This document shows positions 22,426 through 32,611 of a stretch of DNA of 64,000 nt, piece after piece. The DNA is from Macrococcus equipercicus. GTDB lineage: Bacteria > Bacillota > Bacilli > Staphylococcales > Staphylococcaceae. The DNA is taken from assembly GCF_004359525.2 (NCBI RefSeq), contig NZ_SCWC02000005.1:53809-117808 (forward strand), read 5' to 3'. Position 1 is the first letter of the stretch. Each line of letters begins with the position of its first letter. Under the pieces are notes generated by a model, which searched no databases, was not told where the DNA came from, and saw only the letters and a program-made list of their open reading frames with translations. A program made the position numbers and the translations under genes.

Positions 22426-23805
22426 CTATTTGTTCAAGTCGGCAGCCAGCGCTACTGCCGCTTCTTTCCCCTGCTTGACACAGTCAGGAAGTCCTACCGC
22501 TTCAAATGAAGCGCCTGTCAATAAGAGCCCTGGATACTGAGCTTTCATATACTGCTGCACAGCTCTTACGCGGTCAATGTGCCCTACTTCGTACTGCGGC
22601 ATACTTTCCATAAGCCGCGTCACAATCGTGAACTCAGGCGCTCCTTTGAGCTCCATCATTTTATCGAGATCGTGTCTTGCAAGTGCTACCAGTTCTTCAT
22701 CGCTGTTATTTTTAACAACATCATCACCCGGTCTGCCGACATACGCCCGCAGCAGTACTTTGCCCGGCGGTGCGGCATGCGGCCATTTCTTATCCGTCCA
22801 TGTGCAGGCGGTAATGACAGTATCTGAATTACGTGCAATGACAAATCCGGTGCCGTTCTCTTCATTGTTGACCTGGTCTTCATCAAACGCCATGACGACA
22901 GTCGCAACACTTGTCGCCCCCATATGTCTGAAGTAGCGGAGCGGTGCATCTTCAAACCACTTGCTGAAGACGGTATGAGGCACCGCGATGATAACACCGT
23001 CATAGTGCTGTTGTTCACCGTTAATTGTCAGAGCATACTTGTTATTGCGGGATTCCACGGCAGTCACCGCACTGTTATAGCGAATCACCGCACCATTCTC
23101 TGCCACTGTTTCTGCCAGCTTATCGATGAAGCTCTGCAGACCATGACGAAACTGACGGAACTGCCCTTTCGGTGTGCCCGCAGGTTTCGGTGCACTGCTT
23201 TTCTGGATACGCATTCCTTTGATCAGGCTGCCATGCTTCTCTTCCTGTTCTTTGAAGTTCGGGAATGTGGATTTCAGACTCAGCTTATCGATATCCGCTC
23301 CGTAAATACCTGACAACAGCGGTTCAATCAAGTTTTCCAGTGCTTCATTGCCGAGGCGTCTCCTGAAAAATGCACCGACAGAGACATCAGTCGTCATCTT
23401 CTTCGGCTTGATGAAGTAATCCATACCGGCTCTCAGTTTGCCTGCCGGTGACAGCAGCCCTGTCTTAATAAACGGCTTCAGCTCTGTCGGGATGCCCATA
23501 ATAGAACCCCCAGGCATCGGAAACAGCTGATTGCGCGCATAAATATAAGATTGTCCTGTGTTATTCGTCACCAGGTCATCTTTCATGCCGAGCTCATCAG
23601 CAAGCTCAGTCATAATTGTCTTGCGGGCTAAATAAGACTCCGGACCAAGTTCAATCGTATAGCCGTCACGCTGATAAGTTTTGATTTTACCGCCGGGACG
23701 GTCCGACTGTTCGATGATATCAATTTGAGCGTCACTTTGCTGCTGCAAATAGTAGGCGGCTGATAGACCGGTAATACCTGCACCAATGACTGCTACTTTT
23801 GTCAT
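22426..23805 (-). CDS. hemY: Coproporphyrinogen III oxidase (HemY/CgoX type)
   Basis: 459 residues. FAD-dependent, oxygen-using oxidase that converts coproporphyrinogen III to coproporphyrin III in the Gram-positive heme pathway. The FAD fold is at residues 5-20 (VIGAGITGLSAAYYL) with RPGGKIKTY after it; a second FAD contact PGLLLTGASFEAVGLPDCV lies near the C-terminus (read in two parts). It is the last gene of hemE-hemH-hemY, the usual order, 18 bases after hemH. Confidence 0.94.
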   Translation of the reverse strand: MTKVAVIGAGITGLSAAYYLQQQSDAQIDIIEQSDRPGGKIKTYQRDGYTIELGPESYLARKTIMTELADELGMKDDLVTNNTGQSYIYARNQLFPMPGGSIMGIPTELKPFIKTGLLSPAGKLRAGMDYFIKPKKMTTDVSVGAFFRRRLGNEALENLIEPLLSGIYGADIDKLSLKSTFPNFKEQEEKHGSLIKGMRIQKSSAPKPAGTPKGQFRQFRHGLQSFIDKLAETVAENGAVIRYNSAVTAVESRNNKYALTINGEQQHYDGVIIAVPHTVFSKWFEDAPLRYFRHMGATSVATVVMAFDEDQVNNEENGTGFVIARNSDTVITACTWTDKKWPHAAPPGKVLLRAYVGRPGDDVVKNNSDEELVALARHDLDKMMELKGAPEFTIVTRLMESMPQYEVGHIDRVRAVQQYMKAQYPGLLLTGASFEAVGLPDCVKQGKEAAVALAADLNK

Positions 23806-23823
23806 GATACTTCACTTCATTTC

Positions 23824-24744
23824 TTATGAATTTAATACTGAATGGATTTCGTCGGCCATCGCTTCAATAAACAGCTGGTGTGTGTCAGGCATCGCAGGAC
23901 GATGATAGACCGCACCGACTTCGCGGCAGACCGTCTGGCATTCGACGTCGTTGTCATACAGTACTTCCAGGTGTTCACAGACGAAGCCGACCGGTGTATA
24001 GATGAAATGTTTGTAGCCGTGCTGTTGATACAGTTCACGCGTTAAATCCTGGACATCCGGTCCAAGCCACGGATCCGGTGTGTTCCCTTCAGACTGCCAG
24101 CCGATGGCAACGTTTCTTATTTGAGAGGCATCGCTGATCAACTGCGCTGTATGTGCCAGCTGGTCTGGATACGGATCGCCTTTCTCCTTGATTTTTTCCG
24201 GCAGACTATGCGCGCTGACGACAAGCACAGTATCAGCTAATTCATTATCCGGAATGGACTTCAATGTATCATCGACCTGGTTGCGCCAGAATGTGATGAA
24301 TTTCTGCTGACGATAGAAATCTTTGACATGTGTCAGTTTGATGCCGTATTTAGCTGCTTCTTCAGCGGCACGGTCATTATAAGAAGCGACAGAGAATGTT
24401 GAATAATGCGGCGCCAGTACAATCGTCACTGCTTCTTCAATACCGTCATCATGCATCTGTTTCACAGCATCTTCAATGAACGGTGCAATATGTTTCAAGC
24501 CGATATAAAGAACATATTCAACGTCTTTATCTTTGTTAAGTTCGTCACGCAGTGCTGCTGCCTGACGTTCTGTTGTTCCGGCAAGCGGTGAAATGCCGCC
24601 GATCGCTTTGTAGCGGTCCTTTAAATCCTGCAGGCTTTCTTCAGAAGGTTTTCTGCCGTGTCTAATATGCGTGTAGTATGGTTCGATATCTTCTTCTTTA
24701 TAAGGCGTACCGTACGCCATAACAAGTAATCCTCTTTTTTTCAT
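23824..24744 (-). CDS. hemH: Coproporphyrin III ferrochelatase
   Basis: 306 residues. Inserts ferrous iron into coproporphyrin III (CpfC activity in this lineage). Conserved [10 protein letters not shown] at the start, the catalytic histidine in [17 protein letters not shown] near 180, and the glutamate in [15 protein letters not shown] near 265. The ATG at 24744 has AAGGAG upstream and gives the normal N-terminus. Middle gene of the hem operon, 13 bases downstream of hemE. Confidence 0.95.
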   Translation of the reverse strand: MKKRGLLVMAYGTPYKEEDIEPYYTHIRHGRKPSEESLQDLKDRYKAIGGISPLAGTTERQAAALRDELNKDKDVEYVLYIGLKHIAPFIEDAVKQMHDDGIEEAVTIVLAPHYSTFSVASYNDRAAEEAAKYGIKLTHVKDFYRQQKFITFWRNQVDDTLKSIPDNELADTVLVVSAHSLPEKIKEKGDPYPDQLAHTAQLISDASQIRNVAIGWQSEGNTPDPWLGPDVQDLTRELYQQHGYKHFIYTPVGFVCEHLEVLYDNDVECQTVCREVGAVYHRPAMPDTHQLFIEAMADEIHSVLNS

Positions 24745-24757
24745 TGCGCTGAACTCC

Positions 24758-25804
24758 TTAATGTTTCGATTTATAATCTGCTGAATACGTATGAACAAAT
24801 TCTGAGACGCGTCTTAACGTTTCAGGCTTCACTTCAGGAAATACGCCGTGGCCTAAATTAAAGATATAACTGTCTGACTGCAGCCCCTGCTCTAAAATAC
24901 GCGTCAGGCGCTCTTCAATCACTGCCCAGGGTGCAAGCAGAATAGCAGGATCCAAGTTGCCCTGCAATGTTTTAGTGATGCCTTTTTGGCGTGCTTCATC
25001 GATCTGCAGACGCCAGTCAAGACCTACTACATCGACCGGCAGTGCATTCCATTCTTCGACTAAATGACTTGCGCCGACGCCGAACGTTGTCACAGGTACA
25101 TTCTTCTCTTTAATACCGCTGAAGATGCGCTGCATATGTGGTGCAATAAACATCCGGTAGTCCTCACGGTTCAATGCACCGACCCATGAATCAAACACTT
25201 GAATCATCTTGCAGCCTGCATCAATCTGCGCGTGCGTGTAAGTGATGCACATATCAGCCAGCTTCTCCATCAAGAGGTGCCAGCTTTCAGGCTGTTCATA
25301 CATAAATGCCTTAGTTTTATTATAGTTCTTTGAAGGTCCGCCTTCTATCATATAGCTCGCCAGCGTGAACGGCGCACCTGTGAATCCAATCAATGGTACA
25401 TTCAGCTGTTCAGTCGTCAGCAGTTTAATCGTATCAAGAATATAAGGGACATCCTGCTCCGGATGGATTTCACCGAGTTTCTGAACGTCACTGATATGAC
25501 GGATCGGGTTGCCGATGACCGGGCCGATGCCTGACTTGATCTCTACATCGACACCAAGCGCACCGAGCGGCGACATAATATCTTTGTATAAAATAGCTGC
25601 ATCAGTGTTGTACTGGTCGACCGGTAATTTCGTGACATAAGCACACAGCTCAGGGTCATGTGTGATCTCAAATAAAGAATGTGTTTCCTTGATCTTTCTG
25701 TACTCAGGCTGACTGCGGCCTGCTTGACGCATGAACCAGACCGGTGTATGTGTCGTTTTCTCACCATATGCGGCCTTTAAAATTGTATCGTTGAACGGCT
25801 TCAA
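24758..25804 (-). CDS. hemE: Uroporphyrinogen decarboxylase
   Basis: 348 residues. Removes four acetate carboxyls from uroporphyrinogen III to give coproporphyrinogen III. The N-terminal signature [16 protein letters not shown] (about 21-36) carries the substrate-binding arginines; [17 protein letters not shown] near 140 and GHGVFPEV near 318 are also typical. The start is TTG with AGGAGG at seven bases. First gene of the hem operon; the divergent TRAP/HmoB gene shares its upstream region. Confidence 0.95.
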   Translation of the reverse strand: MKPFNDTILKAAYGEKTTHTPVWFMRQAGRSQPEYRKIKETHSLFEITHDPELCAYVTKLPVDQYNTDAAILYKDIMSPLGALGVDVEIKSGIGPVIGNPIRHISDVQKLGEIHPEQDVPYILDTIKLLTTEQLNVPLIGFTGAPFTLASYMIEGGPSKNYNKTKAFMYEQPESWHLLMEKLADMCITYTHAQIDAGCKMIQVFDSWVGALNREDYRMFIAPHMQRIFSGIKEKNVPVTTFGVGASHLVEEWNALPVDVVGLDWRLQIDEARQKGITKTLQGNLDPAILLAPWAVIEERLTRILEQGLQSDSYIFNLGHGVFPEVKPETLRRVSEFVHTYSADYKSKH

Positions 25805-25940
25805 AGCTATTCCTCCTACTTAATAATGATTATAAATTATTTTAACACAACCATTGATATGCCGCTGTTGAATATGGATTTGTCATAAAACTGACATAAT
25901 ACAAAATAATTGGGTAAAATATTAAAAAAGGAGTGATAAC

Positions 25941-26438
25941 ATGTTCACCTATTTAACGCACGGCTCAGAATATTATATGCAGCGACTGATCGATAAACAT
26001 GAAGACCGGACATTTCTGAAATTTGCCGGTCCGGAAGATATAGTGCTCTATGAAGAAAGCACCGCCAAATCCGTGTTCAGTTCTCCGGAAGCATTTGAAG
26101 TCGTCGAAGCAGACGGAACGATGACGTCAGATGTTCCGGTCTTGCTGCGCTACTTCCAGGTCAGTGACGAACGCCGCAAAGTGGCCGAAAGCAGCTTGTC
26201 CCGTCCGGCAAACTTCAGTGATTATGAGGGTTACCAGGCTTACCGGCTGCTCAGACCACTGCGCGGACAGACGTTCTGCGTCGTGCTGCAGTTCAGCGAC
26301 GAGAGCACGTTAAGTGATTTCAAGAAAAGTTCAGTATACCGTGAGCGTTACGAGGACAGCGTATTGAAGCAGTATCAGACTGCTGACTTTATCTCGAACA
26401 TTCATTTCACAAAAACTTTGCTGCCTGTTACTGACTGA
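25941..26438 (+). CDS. TRAP/HmoB-type antibiotic-biosynthesis-monooxygenase-fold protein
   Basis: 165 residues, similar to staphylococcal TRAP and to Bacillus HmoB, a heme-degrading monooxygenase. The N-terminus TYLTHGSEYYMQRL and C-terminal ABM-fold part (GQTFCVVLQFSDESTLSDF, then SVYRERYED) match. Divergence from hemEHY supports a link to heme. TRAP was once proposed to act in quorum sensing, which is disputed. ATG follows AAAGGAG. Confidence 0.82.
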   Translation: MFTYLTHGSEYYMQRLIDKHEDRTFLKFAGPEDIVLYEESTAKSVFSSPEAFEVVEADGTMTSDVPVLLRYFQVSDERRKVAESSLSRPANFSDYEGYQAYRLLRPLRGQTFCVVLQFSDESTLSDFKKSSVYRERYEDSVLKQYQTADFISNIHFTKTLLPVTD

Positions 26439-26454
26439 CGTTTTATACGGTATT

Positions 26455-26491
26455 TAAAAAAGCGGACGCCTTATAAAGGTGTCCGCTTTTA
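26455..26491. terminator. Bidirectional terminator between TRAP/HmoB gene and ecsB
   Basis: AAAGCGGACGCCTT pairs with AAGGTGTCCGCTTT around a short loop, with T-rich ends in both directions. Confidence 0.85.
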
Positions 26492-26509
26492 CATATTATG
26501 ATAAAACAC

Positions 26510-27727
26510 CTAATCTTTCAGCAGTGTCATCTTCTTCTTCAGCTTGCCCATCACCTGCTGATTCGTCCACCACATGATGACAAAGAACAAGACCGCATAG
26601 TAGAAATGACCTGGATAACAAGCGATATAAAGCAATGCGATTAAGAGCGCCGCACTTAGTGACAGCTGCCATAAAAACTTGCGGAAGCCGTCCATCACCA
26701 GCTGTTCTCTCACCGGCCACACTTGCGGCCATAACTGATACGCCTGCTGCTTGTAAAACTGGGAGGACTGCAGCACGATAATATAGACGATGAAAATACC
26801 GATGATTACAGCTATAACGGGCTGTCTGACGAGCCAGATCACTATCCCGCCGATGACAACCAGTCTGATAATGATCCAGAACGCATCTTTACTGCGGGCA
26901 AAGTTGCGTTTGAACAAATACAGGAACATCCCTTCATGATTATAATCTGCAGCCGGCTGCTTCAGCAGTCCGTCTAAAAATCTGCGGCGTCTGACATTGT
27001 CTTTCAGTCCTTTGACGTCAGTGAACATATTGATTGTCTTATACTGGCGCTGTGTCAGCTCCTGCTCATAATCAATAATGTCATCCCACTTAAACACATA
27101 GTTCTTCGCTATGCTGTTCATTAAATACAGCAGACCTCCGAGAAACAGGAGTTCTGTCAGTGCTGTAAAATACACACCTTCCAGCGAGTTATAAATGCCG
27201 GCCATCAAGATGATGAACAGCAGAATGTTAACTGATAGATTGCTGATGCCGAGCTTCATCGCTGACCAGCGGACAAGCAGACCAAGCAGAATGGCTGCCA
27301 CACCGAATAAATAGGCACCTATCATACCGATGAAATAAAAGTGAGCGCCTGCGTGATAGAGCGGATACAATAAGGCAAAAAACAGCGACCAGATTACTGC
27401 ATGCTTGATGAATGCTGCTCTGATCGATTTCTTCACATAATCTTTCAGCTGCCGCTCATAGGCCAGCAGGAACACTTGGTCCGCTTCCTTGAAATACGTC
27501 CTGAGCGGCGCGATGCCGCCTAAAGAGAGCAGCAGAGCGATGATAAGGTGATAATTAATGCCTTTCGGCAGATGTTTCAATAATTCAGCGTACTGCAGCA
27601 TCAGCGCCCCGAACGCGATGGACAAGAATAAGATGAAGTGGCCGTTAAAGATAAATCTGCTGTAACGAAGCACTTCAGCTCTATTGTCATTTGACCGTTT
27701 GGCAAACAATGTTTGTGCGTTAACCAT
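26510..27727 (-). CDS. ecsB: ABC transporter permease EcsB
   Basis: 405 residues, strongly hydrophobic with about eight to ten transmembrane segments and a basic start (FAKRSNDNRAEVLRYSRFIF). EcsB is the membrane partner of EcsA. In Bacillus and Staphylococcus, loss of Ecs impairs protein secretion, competence and intramembrane proteolysis by RasP; the substrate may be peptides. It starts inside the end of ecsA (8-base overlap). No ecsC follows. Confidence 0.9.
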   Translation of the reverse strand: MVNAQTLFAKRSNDNRAEVLRYSRFIFNGHFILFLSIAFGALMLQYAELLKHLPKGINYHLIIALLLSLGGIAPLRTYFKEADQVFLLAYERQLKDYVKKSIRAAFIKHAVIWSLFFALLYPLYHAGAHFYFIGMIGAYLFGVAAILLGLLVRWSAMKLGISNLSVNILLFIILMAGIYNSLEGVYFTALTELLFLGGLLYLMNSIAKNYVFKWDDIIDYEQELTQRQYKTINMFTDVKGLKDNVRRRRFLDGLLKQPAADYNHEGMFLYLFKRNFARSKDAFWIIIRLVVIGGIVIWLVRQPVIAVIIGIFIVYIIVLQSSQFYKQQAYQLWPQVWPVREQLVMDGFRKFLWQLSLSAALLIALLYIACYPGHFYYAVLFFVIMWWTNQQVMGKLKKKMTLLKD

Positions 27728-28457
27728 TCACATCACCTTGCGTCAGACGGATGTAGATGTTATCAAGTGACTGTCCCGGCATGCTGAGAGCATCCTGCAG
27801 CTCCTGCATATTACCTTTAGCGACGAGCCGGCCCTGATGCATAATGAGGAAATAATCACAGTACTTCTCAGCGGTTGCGAGTATATGGGTGCTCATCAGT
27901 ACAGTGCGGCCTGCCTCACGTGCTTCGACCATCAGTTCAAGCATCGATTGAATGCCGAGTGGGTCAAGCCCTAAAAACGGCTCATCGATGATATGCAGCT
28001 GCGGCTGACTGATGAACGCACAAATAATCATTACTTTCTGCTTCATCCCTTTGGAGAAGTTCTGCGGGAACTGCTTCAGCTTATCCTGCAGCCGGAAAAT
28101 GCGAAGCAGCGGCAGACTTCTTGCCACCGCTTCGTCTTTAGTCAGGCCGTAAGCCATCGCCGTCATATCGATGTGCTCCTCTAAAGTCAGTTCATCATAG
28201 AGGACCGGGGTCTCCGGTATATAGGTGATCATCCGCCGGTAGTCATACGGCGCCGCATCCAATGACAGGCCGTCAATAGCAATCTCTCCCGCCATCGGTC
28301 TCAGCAGTCCGAGCATATGCTTGATCGTCGTGCTTTTACCTGCCCCGTTCAAGCCGATAAGCCCTACGATCTGCCCTTTCTGTAATGTGAAATCAATATC
28401 ATGAATAACAGGCTGATTACCATAACCACCTGTCAGCTGTTTTACTTCTACAGTCAC
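27720..28457 (-). CDS. ecsA: ABC transporter ATPase EcsA
   Basis: 245 residues. Walker A GLNGAGKST near residue 36, Q-loop, signature NFSKGMKQKV near 137, Walker B LHIIDEPFLGLDPLG near 158, and switch histidine in STHIL. Energises EcsB. GTG start with GGAGGTG. Divergent from the HIT gene, the conserved Bacillales arrangement. Confidence 0.94.
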   Translation of the reverse strand: MTVEVKQLTGGYGNQPVIHDIDFTLQKGQIVGLIGLNGAGKSTTIKHMLGLLRPMAGEIAIDGLSLDAAPYDYRRMITYIPETPVLYDELTLEEHIDMTAMAYGLTKDEAVARSLPLLRIFRLQDKLKQFPQNFSKGMKQKVMIICAFISQPQLHIIDEPFLGLDPLGIQSMLELMVEAREAGRTVLMSTHILATAEKYCDYFLIMHQGRLVAKGNMQELQDALSMPGQSLDNIYIRLTQGDVNG

Positions 28458-28567
28458 GCTTGCACCTCCAGCTTTTCTTTAATTCATATTGTATCAAATA
28501 ACTTATCCATTCACCTATCGAAATCAATTAAATGCTATAATATCATTAAATGATTGGAGGGACTCCT

Positions 28568-28981
28568 ATGACAACATGTATTTTCTGTAAGATCATCAGC
28601 GGTGAGATTCCATCGTATAAAGTATACGAAGATGACCATACGCTCGCTTTCCTGGATATTTCTCAAGTATCAAAAGGGCATACGCTCGTCGTACCGAAGC
28701 AGCACAGCGACGATCTGCTGAGCACTGATCCTGAAGTGCTACAGCATACGACAGCTACTCTACAGAAAGTCGCGCAGCAAATTGATGATGCGTTAAAACC
28801 GGATGGCATCAATATTCTTCAGAACAATAGAAGCTTCGCTGACCAGAGTGTCTTTCATCTGCATTTCCATATTATGCCCCGCTATAAAGATGATGTAGAC
28901 GGCTTCGGCTACAAATGGCAGACACATGATGTGGACGCTGACGAAATGACGGAACTGCTGCAGACGATTAAGGATGCTTGA
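28568..28981 (+). CDS. hit: HIT-family nucleotide hydrolase
   Basis: 137 residues. The histidine triad HLHFHIMPRY lies near residue 97, and CIFCKIISGEIPSYKVYEDD opens the protein with a zinc-type CxxC (shown in two parts). HIT proteins cleave nucleotide phosphoramidates or dinucleoside phosphates. ATG at 28568 follows GGAGGGACTCCT. Neighbour of ecsA as in Bacillus. Confidence 0.93.
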   Translation: MTTCIFCKIISGEIPSYKVYEDDHTLAFLDISQVSKGHTLVVPKQHSDDLLSTDPEVLQHTTATLQKVAQQIDDALKPDGINILQNNRSFADQSVFHLHFHIMPRYKDDVDGFGYKWQTHDVDADEMTELLQTIKDA

Positions 28982-29028
28982 TTCTCCTCAGTCGGGGTAT
29001 AACTAACAAAACTATTGGAGGAATTAAC

Positions 29029-29385
29029 ATGAAACTAAGAACTGTGCTAATCGGCTTCACTTCCGGCGTGGCGACAGGTATCATCACAGCATTGATGAAA
29101 TCACCGCGTCCGGCAGGAGAAACTGAACAAAACTTCGTCTCTAACTCTTACGAAACAAAGTCCTTACTCCGCCAGCTTAAAATTGAAGCGGTAGAAGTGA
29201 AAGATTACGTGATGAAAACTAAAAATGAAAGCCAGTCTGCGATGAAGACGATGGGCGATGAAGTCAAAACGATGATCGCTACGTACAAAAGCGATATTGA
29301 CCCAAATATCACTCATCTGAAATCTAATATCGAAAATATCAAAAATCGTGCAGATGAAGTAAAACAAACGTTTTCAAAAAAATAA
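29029..29385 (+). CDS. YtxH-like small membrane-associated protein
   Basis: 118 residues. An N-terminal Gly/Ala-rich helix (TVLIGFTSGVATGIITALM, cut after 19) followed by charged amphipathic helices, as in YtxH/YhaH stress-related proteins. ATG follows GGAGGAATTAAC. Sits between hit and hpr as in Bacillus yhaH. Precise role unknown. Confidence 0.8.
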   Translation: MKLRTVLIGFTSGVATGIITALMKSPRPAGETEQNFVSNSYETKSLLRQLKIEAVEVKDYVMKTKNESQSAMKTMGDEVKTMIATYKSDIDPNITHLKSNIENIKNRADEVKQTFSKK

Positions 29386-29415
29386 CAGCTATGCTAAAAT
29401 AATAATTAATAAGTA

Positions 29416-29446
29416 CAAAAAGCATGATGCGACCATCATGCTTTTT
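29416..29446. terminator. Terminator after the YtxH-like gene
   Basis: AAAAAGCATGATG and CATCATGCTTTTT form a hairpin followed by T residues. Confidence 0.85.
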
Positions 29447-29469
29447 CTTTATATTAAGGAGGTAAAGCG

Positions 29470-30015
29470 ATGAAGAGAGACCGGGAGACCATCGAGAAAA
29501 TGTTATACACCCATAGAATTTCACAGCTCAGTAAAGCATTGTGGAAAACTGTTGAGAAAGACTGGCAGAATTGGATCAAACCTTTCGACTTGAATATTAA
29601 TGAGCATCATATTCTAATCATTATCAGAAATCTTGAGAAGGCCACAATATCTGAAGTTTCCCAGTATGGTGTCATGCATGTCTCAACCGTGTTCAACTTT
29701 GCGAAAAATCTTGAGAAGCGCGGTTATTTAACGATGCCGAAAAGTGAATATGACAAACGTAACACTTATCTTGAACTGACTCAAAAAGGACGAGATCTGC
29801 TGTATGAGACATACATCGGCTACAGTGATATCGACAACCGCATTTATGATGCAGCCGAAGAATACAGTGAGCTGATGCTGTCTTTACCTCCATTCACCGA
29901 TATCACGTTTATGGTCGGCCAGATTTACGGCAAGGAGTTTGTTGAACAGCTGAATAAAAGTCATGATGATTTGTTGAAGCTTCTACTTGACGAAAATGAT
30001 AGTGATAATGCATAA
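29470..30015 (+). CDS. hpr: MarR-family regulator Hpr/ScoC
   Basis: 181 residues. A winged-helix MarR domain (LNINEHHILIIIRNLEKATI, then SEVSQYGVMHVSTVFNFAK and LEKRGYLTMPKSEYDKRN) with a longer C-terminal tail, as in Bacillus Hpr, a repressor of protease, sporulation and peptide-uptake genes. The location between the ecs-hit block and prsA agrees. AAGGAGG before the ATG. Its targets in this organism are not known. Confidence 0.88.
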   Translation: MKRDRETIEKMLYTHRISQLSKALWKTVEKDWQNWIKPFDLNINEHHILIIIRNLEKATISEVSQYGVMHVSTVFNFAKNLEKRGYLTMPKSEYDKRNTYLELTQKGRDLLYETYIGYSDIDNRIYDAAEEYSELMLSLPPFTDITFMVGQIYGKEFVEQLNKSHDDLLKLLLDENDSDNA

Positions 30016-30060
30016 TGCATAAGATATGTCTGCCCATTATACAAACAAGGAGTATTTATC

Positions 30061-30606
30061 GTGTTTTCATGCACAAAAAATTTCAATATTAAAACCACTT
30101 ATGGTATTCAGCGCATTGTGTTTATTTCAGCTATTATCACAATTATCGTATTCCTTATTTCGTTTGAAATCTTTATTTCATTAGTCAGCAACCGGTTCAC
30201 CGATAAGAACTTTCTGCTGTTCCTGTTCAGTCTGCTGGCTATTTATCCGGTCCATAAAATCATTCATCTGCTGGCTTTTATCGGCGACACGAGATCACTC
30301 GTCATCCAGAAGATCACAAGAAAGTCATGGCCGCCGCTGCTTAACATTCGTGTTAATCATCCGGTCAGCAAGCTGCACTTCACCATCGCACTGCTACTGC
30401 CTTTCACCCTGATCACGGCTGCTGCGGTCACTGCAGCCGTGATGATGCCGCAATACGGGCATTATTTATTATTTATCGGCTCAGTCAATGCAGGCATTTC
30501 ATTCATTGACTTTATTTATCTGAAGTACATCATCAAAACACCAAGAGGCACATTCATTGAAGAAAGACGCTATGGCCTGGAGTTATTAATTAAATGTAAT
30601 GGTTAA
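30061..30606 (+). CDS. DUF3267-like membrane protein with altered HExxH motif
   Basis: 181 residues with four transmembrane segments (about 20-42, 55-75, 105-128, 138-155). DUF3267 members carry HExxH in the second helix; here the matching site reads HKIIH, so the catalytic glutamate is replaced by lysine. GTG start with AAGGAG upstream. It lies between hpr and prsA, a conserved place. Probably not a metalloprotease. Confidence 0.7.
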   Translation: MFSCTKNFNIKTTYGIQRIVFISAIITIIVFLISFEIFISLVSNRFTDKNFLLFLFSLLAIYPVHKIIHLLAFIGDTRSLVIQKITRKSWPPLLNIRVNHPVSKLHFTIALLLPFTLITAAAVTAAVMMPQYGHYLLFIGSVNAGISFIDFIYLKYIIKTPRGTFIEERRYGLELLIKCNG

Positions 30607-30704
30607 TTCTCATCTGATTTTAATCAGTAAATGATAGAGTAAATTGCAATCAATTATTTCAGTATGCTATATTGGGTGTACGTTTTCAGAAAAGGAGAAT
30701 TATA

Positions 30705-31631
30705 ATGAACAAATTCAAAACAGCTGTACTGCCTGCTGTGTTATCAGTTTCAGTCCTTGGGCTGGCAGCGTGTGGTAATAACAACGGAGAAACTTTGATT
30801 ACATCTAAGGCAGGAGACGTCAGCTCTGCAAACGTCATCGACCAGTTGGGAAAAGATGAAGTAGCTAAAACAGCTTTTCAGATTCTCATTACAGACATTT
30901 TAAAAGATAAATACGGCAAAAAAGTCGATGAAGATAAAATCAAAAAAGATGTCGACGCTGAAGTTAAGAAATACGGCGGTAAAAAACAATTTGAATCTAT
31001 TCTGCAGCAGCAGCAGGCCGGTATGACTATCGCTAAATACAAAGAATCCCGCATCAATGACGCTTATCAGAAAAAACTGATGGAAGAGACAGTGAAAGTC
31101 TCCGACGCTGATTTAAAGAAAAATGCGAAAAAAGCTTCGCACATTTTAATCAAAATCAAATCCTCTTCTGATCCATCCGGATTAACAGCTGACAAAGCGA
31201 AAGCAAAAGCTGAAGAAGTTCTGCAGGAAGTAAAAGCACATCCGGAAGACTTTGCTAAAATCGCGAAGAAAGAATCAGGAGATACTGGTTCTAAAGCAGC
31301 AGGCGGTTCACTCGGCTATGTCGTCAAAGGCCAGACCGTAGAAGCATTTGAAAATGCACTATTCAAACTTAAAGAAGGCGAAATGTCCGGCCTTGTGAAA
31401 TCTGATTACGGCTACCATATCATTAAAGCAGATAAGCAGGATGACTTCGATAAGAAGAAAGCTGACTTGAAAGACCAGGTCCGTCAAGCTAAAGTTCAGA
31501 ATAATCCTCAAGTGATGATTGATGCTTATAAGAAACTGCTTAAAGAATATAATGTAGACTACAAAGATAAAGATATCAAGAAAGTCGTAGAAGAACAGAT
31601 TTTGACGGCTTCAAGCGCTCAGCAGCAATAA
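30705..31631 (+). CDS. prsA: PrsA foldase lipoprotein
   Basis: 308 residues. A lipoprotein signal peptide with lipobox LAAC (lipidated C23), an N-terminal chaperone region (about 40-135), a parvulin-type prolyl isomerase domain (about 140-235, from KKASHILIKI to YGYHIIKAD) and a charged C-terminal chaperone segment. It folds secreted proteins at the outer face of the membrane. ATG at 30705 follows AAAAGGAG. A strong terminator follows. Confidence 0.95.
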   Translation: MNKFKTAVLPAVLSVSVLGLAACGNNNGETLITSKAGDVSSANVIDQLGKDEVAKTAFQILITDILKDKYGKKVDEDKIKKDVDAEVKKYGGKKQFESILQQQQAGMTIAKYKESRINDAYQKKLMEETVKVSDADLKKNAKKASHILIKIKSSSDPSGLTADKAKAKAEEVLQEVKAHPEDFAKIAKKESGDTGSKAAGGSLGYVVKGQTVEAFENALFKLKEGEMSGLVKSDYGYHIIKADKQDDFDKKKADLKDQVRQAKVQNNPQVMIDAYKKLLKEYNVDYKDKDIKKVVEEQILTASSAQQQ

Positions 31632-31666
31632 AATAAAAGCACAGCCGCCGGCTGTGCTTTTATTTT
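31630..31666. terminator. Bidirectional terminator prsA / yhaM
   Basis: Long perfect hairpin AAAAGCACAGCC / GGCTGTGCTTTT with T-rich flanks both ways, between convergent prsA and yhaM. Confidence 0.92.
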
Positions 31667-31669
31667 GTC

Positions 31670-32611
31670 TCAGTCAAGTGAGGAAGGCTTATAAAACTGT
31701 CTGTTCTCCAGTGCAAATATTCGTTCTGTGAACTGACCTTTCTCCACTTTTTTCAGGTGTTTATCAAACATCTGCATACGCGCATCGATGTTATCAATGA
31801 AATGCAGAATTTCCGCCTCTTTGACCATCGGCAGTTTCGGTGAACCATATTCATACTTACCGTGATGCGACAGTACTAAATGTCTTAAGAGAAGAATCTC
31901 CTCCCCTTCAATATGGTGCTCTTTCGCCATATCAGCAATTTCATCACTCATGATCGAAATGTGTCCGAGCAGATTGCCTTCCACTGTATAACTGGTCGCG
32001 ACAGGTCCGGACAGTTCTTTCACTTTGCCCATATCATGCAGGATGATGCCTGCATAGAGCAGACTGCGGTTCAGTGACGGATAAATATTGCACAGCGCTT
32101 CTGCCTGCTTCAGCATCGTTACAACGTGATAGAGCAGCCCGGAGACAAAGTTGTGATGGTTTGAACTCGCTGCTGGATACGTGATAAATTCCTGCTGATA
32201 TTTCTTCAGCAGCAGTCGTGTCACCCGCTGCAGGTTCGCATTGCTGATGTCCATCACATAAGTCATGAGCTGATCGGTCATCTCATCAGCTGAAACTGGT
32301 GCAGACTCGAGGAAGTTCTCGAGCCTTACACCATCTTCTGGTGTCACTAAGCGGAACTGGTTGATTTTCATCTGCATTCTGCCGCGATAATCAATGACAT
32401 CCCCTTTAACGCGGATCAGTTTTTCGGGGACGAGCTTTTTGATGTCTTCCTCAGTGACTGTCCACACTTTCGCTTCAATGTCACCACTTTTATCTTTTAA
32501 GTATAATGTCAAGTAAGGCTTCCCCTGCCCTGTCACACCTTGCACAGCCCGGTGAATCATGAAATAAGCATCCACAGATTCCCCCGGCTTCAACGTTTCA
32601 ATCGTTCTCAT
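31670..32611 (-). CDS. yhaM: 3'-5' exoribonuclease YhaM
   Basis: 313 residues. N-terminal OB-fold nucleic-acid binding domain (about 10-95, [20 protein letters not shown] in part) and a C-terminal HD domain (about 160-275) with [18 protein letters not shown] and HLVLSHHG as metal ligands. Degrades RNA and DNA 3' to 5' with manganese. Translationally coupled to yhaN (TAATG). Lengths and domains are those of Bacillus YhaM. Confidence 0.94.
   Translation of the reverse strand: MRTIETLKPGESVDAYFMIHRAVQGVTGQGKPYLTLYLKDKSGDIEAKVWTVTEEDIKKLVPEKLIRVKGDVIDYRGRMQMKINQFRLVTPEDGVRLENFLESAPVSADEMTDQLMTYVMDISNANLQRVTRLLLKKYQQEFITYPAASSNHHNFVSGLLYHVVTMLKQAEALCNIYPSLNRSLLYAGIILHDMGKVKELSGPVATSYTVEGNLLGHISIMSDEIADMAKEHHIEGEEILLLRHLVLSHHGKYEYGSPKLPMVKEAEILHFIDNIDARMQMFDKHLKKVEKGQFTERIFALENRQFYKPSSLD

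Noticed and set aside
26496..26732. Separate minus-strand gene at the end of ecsB
   Set aside because: It lies wholly inside ecsB in another frame and has no start signal.
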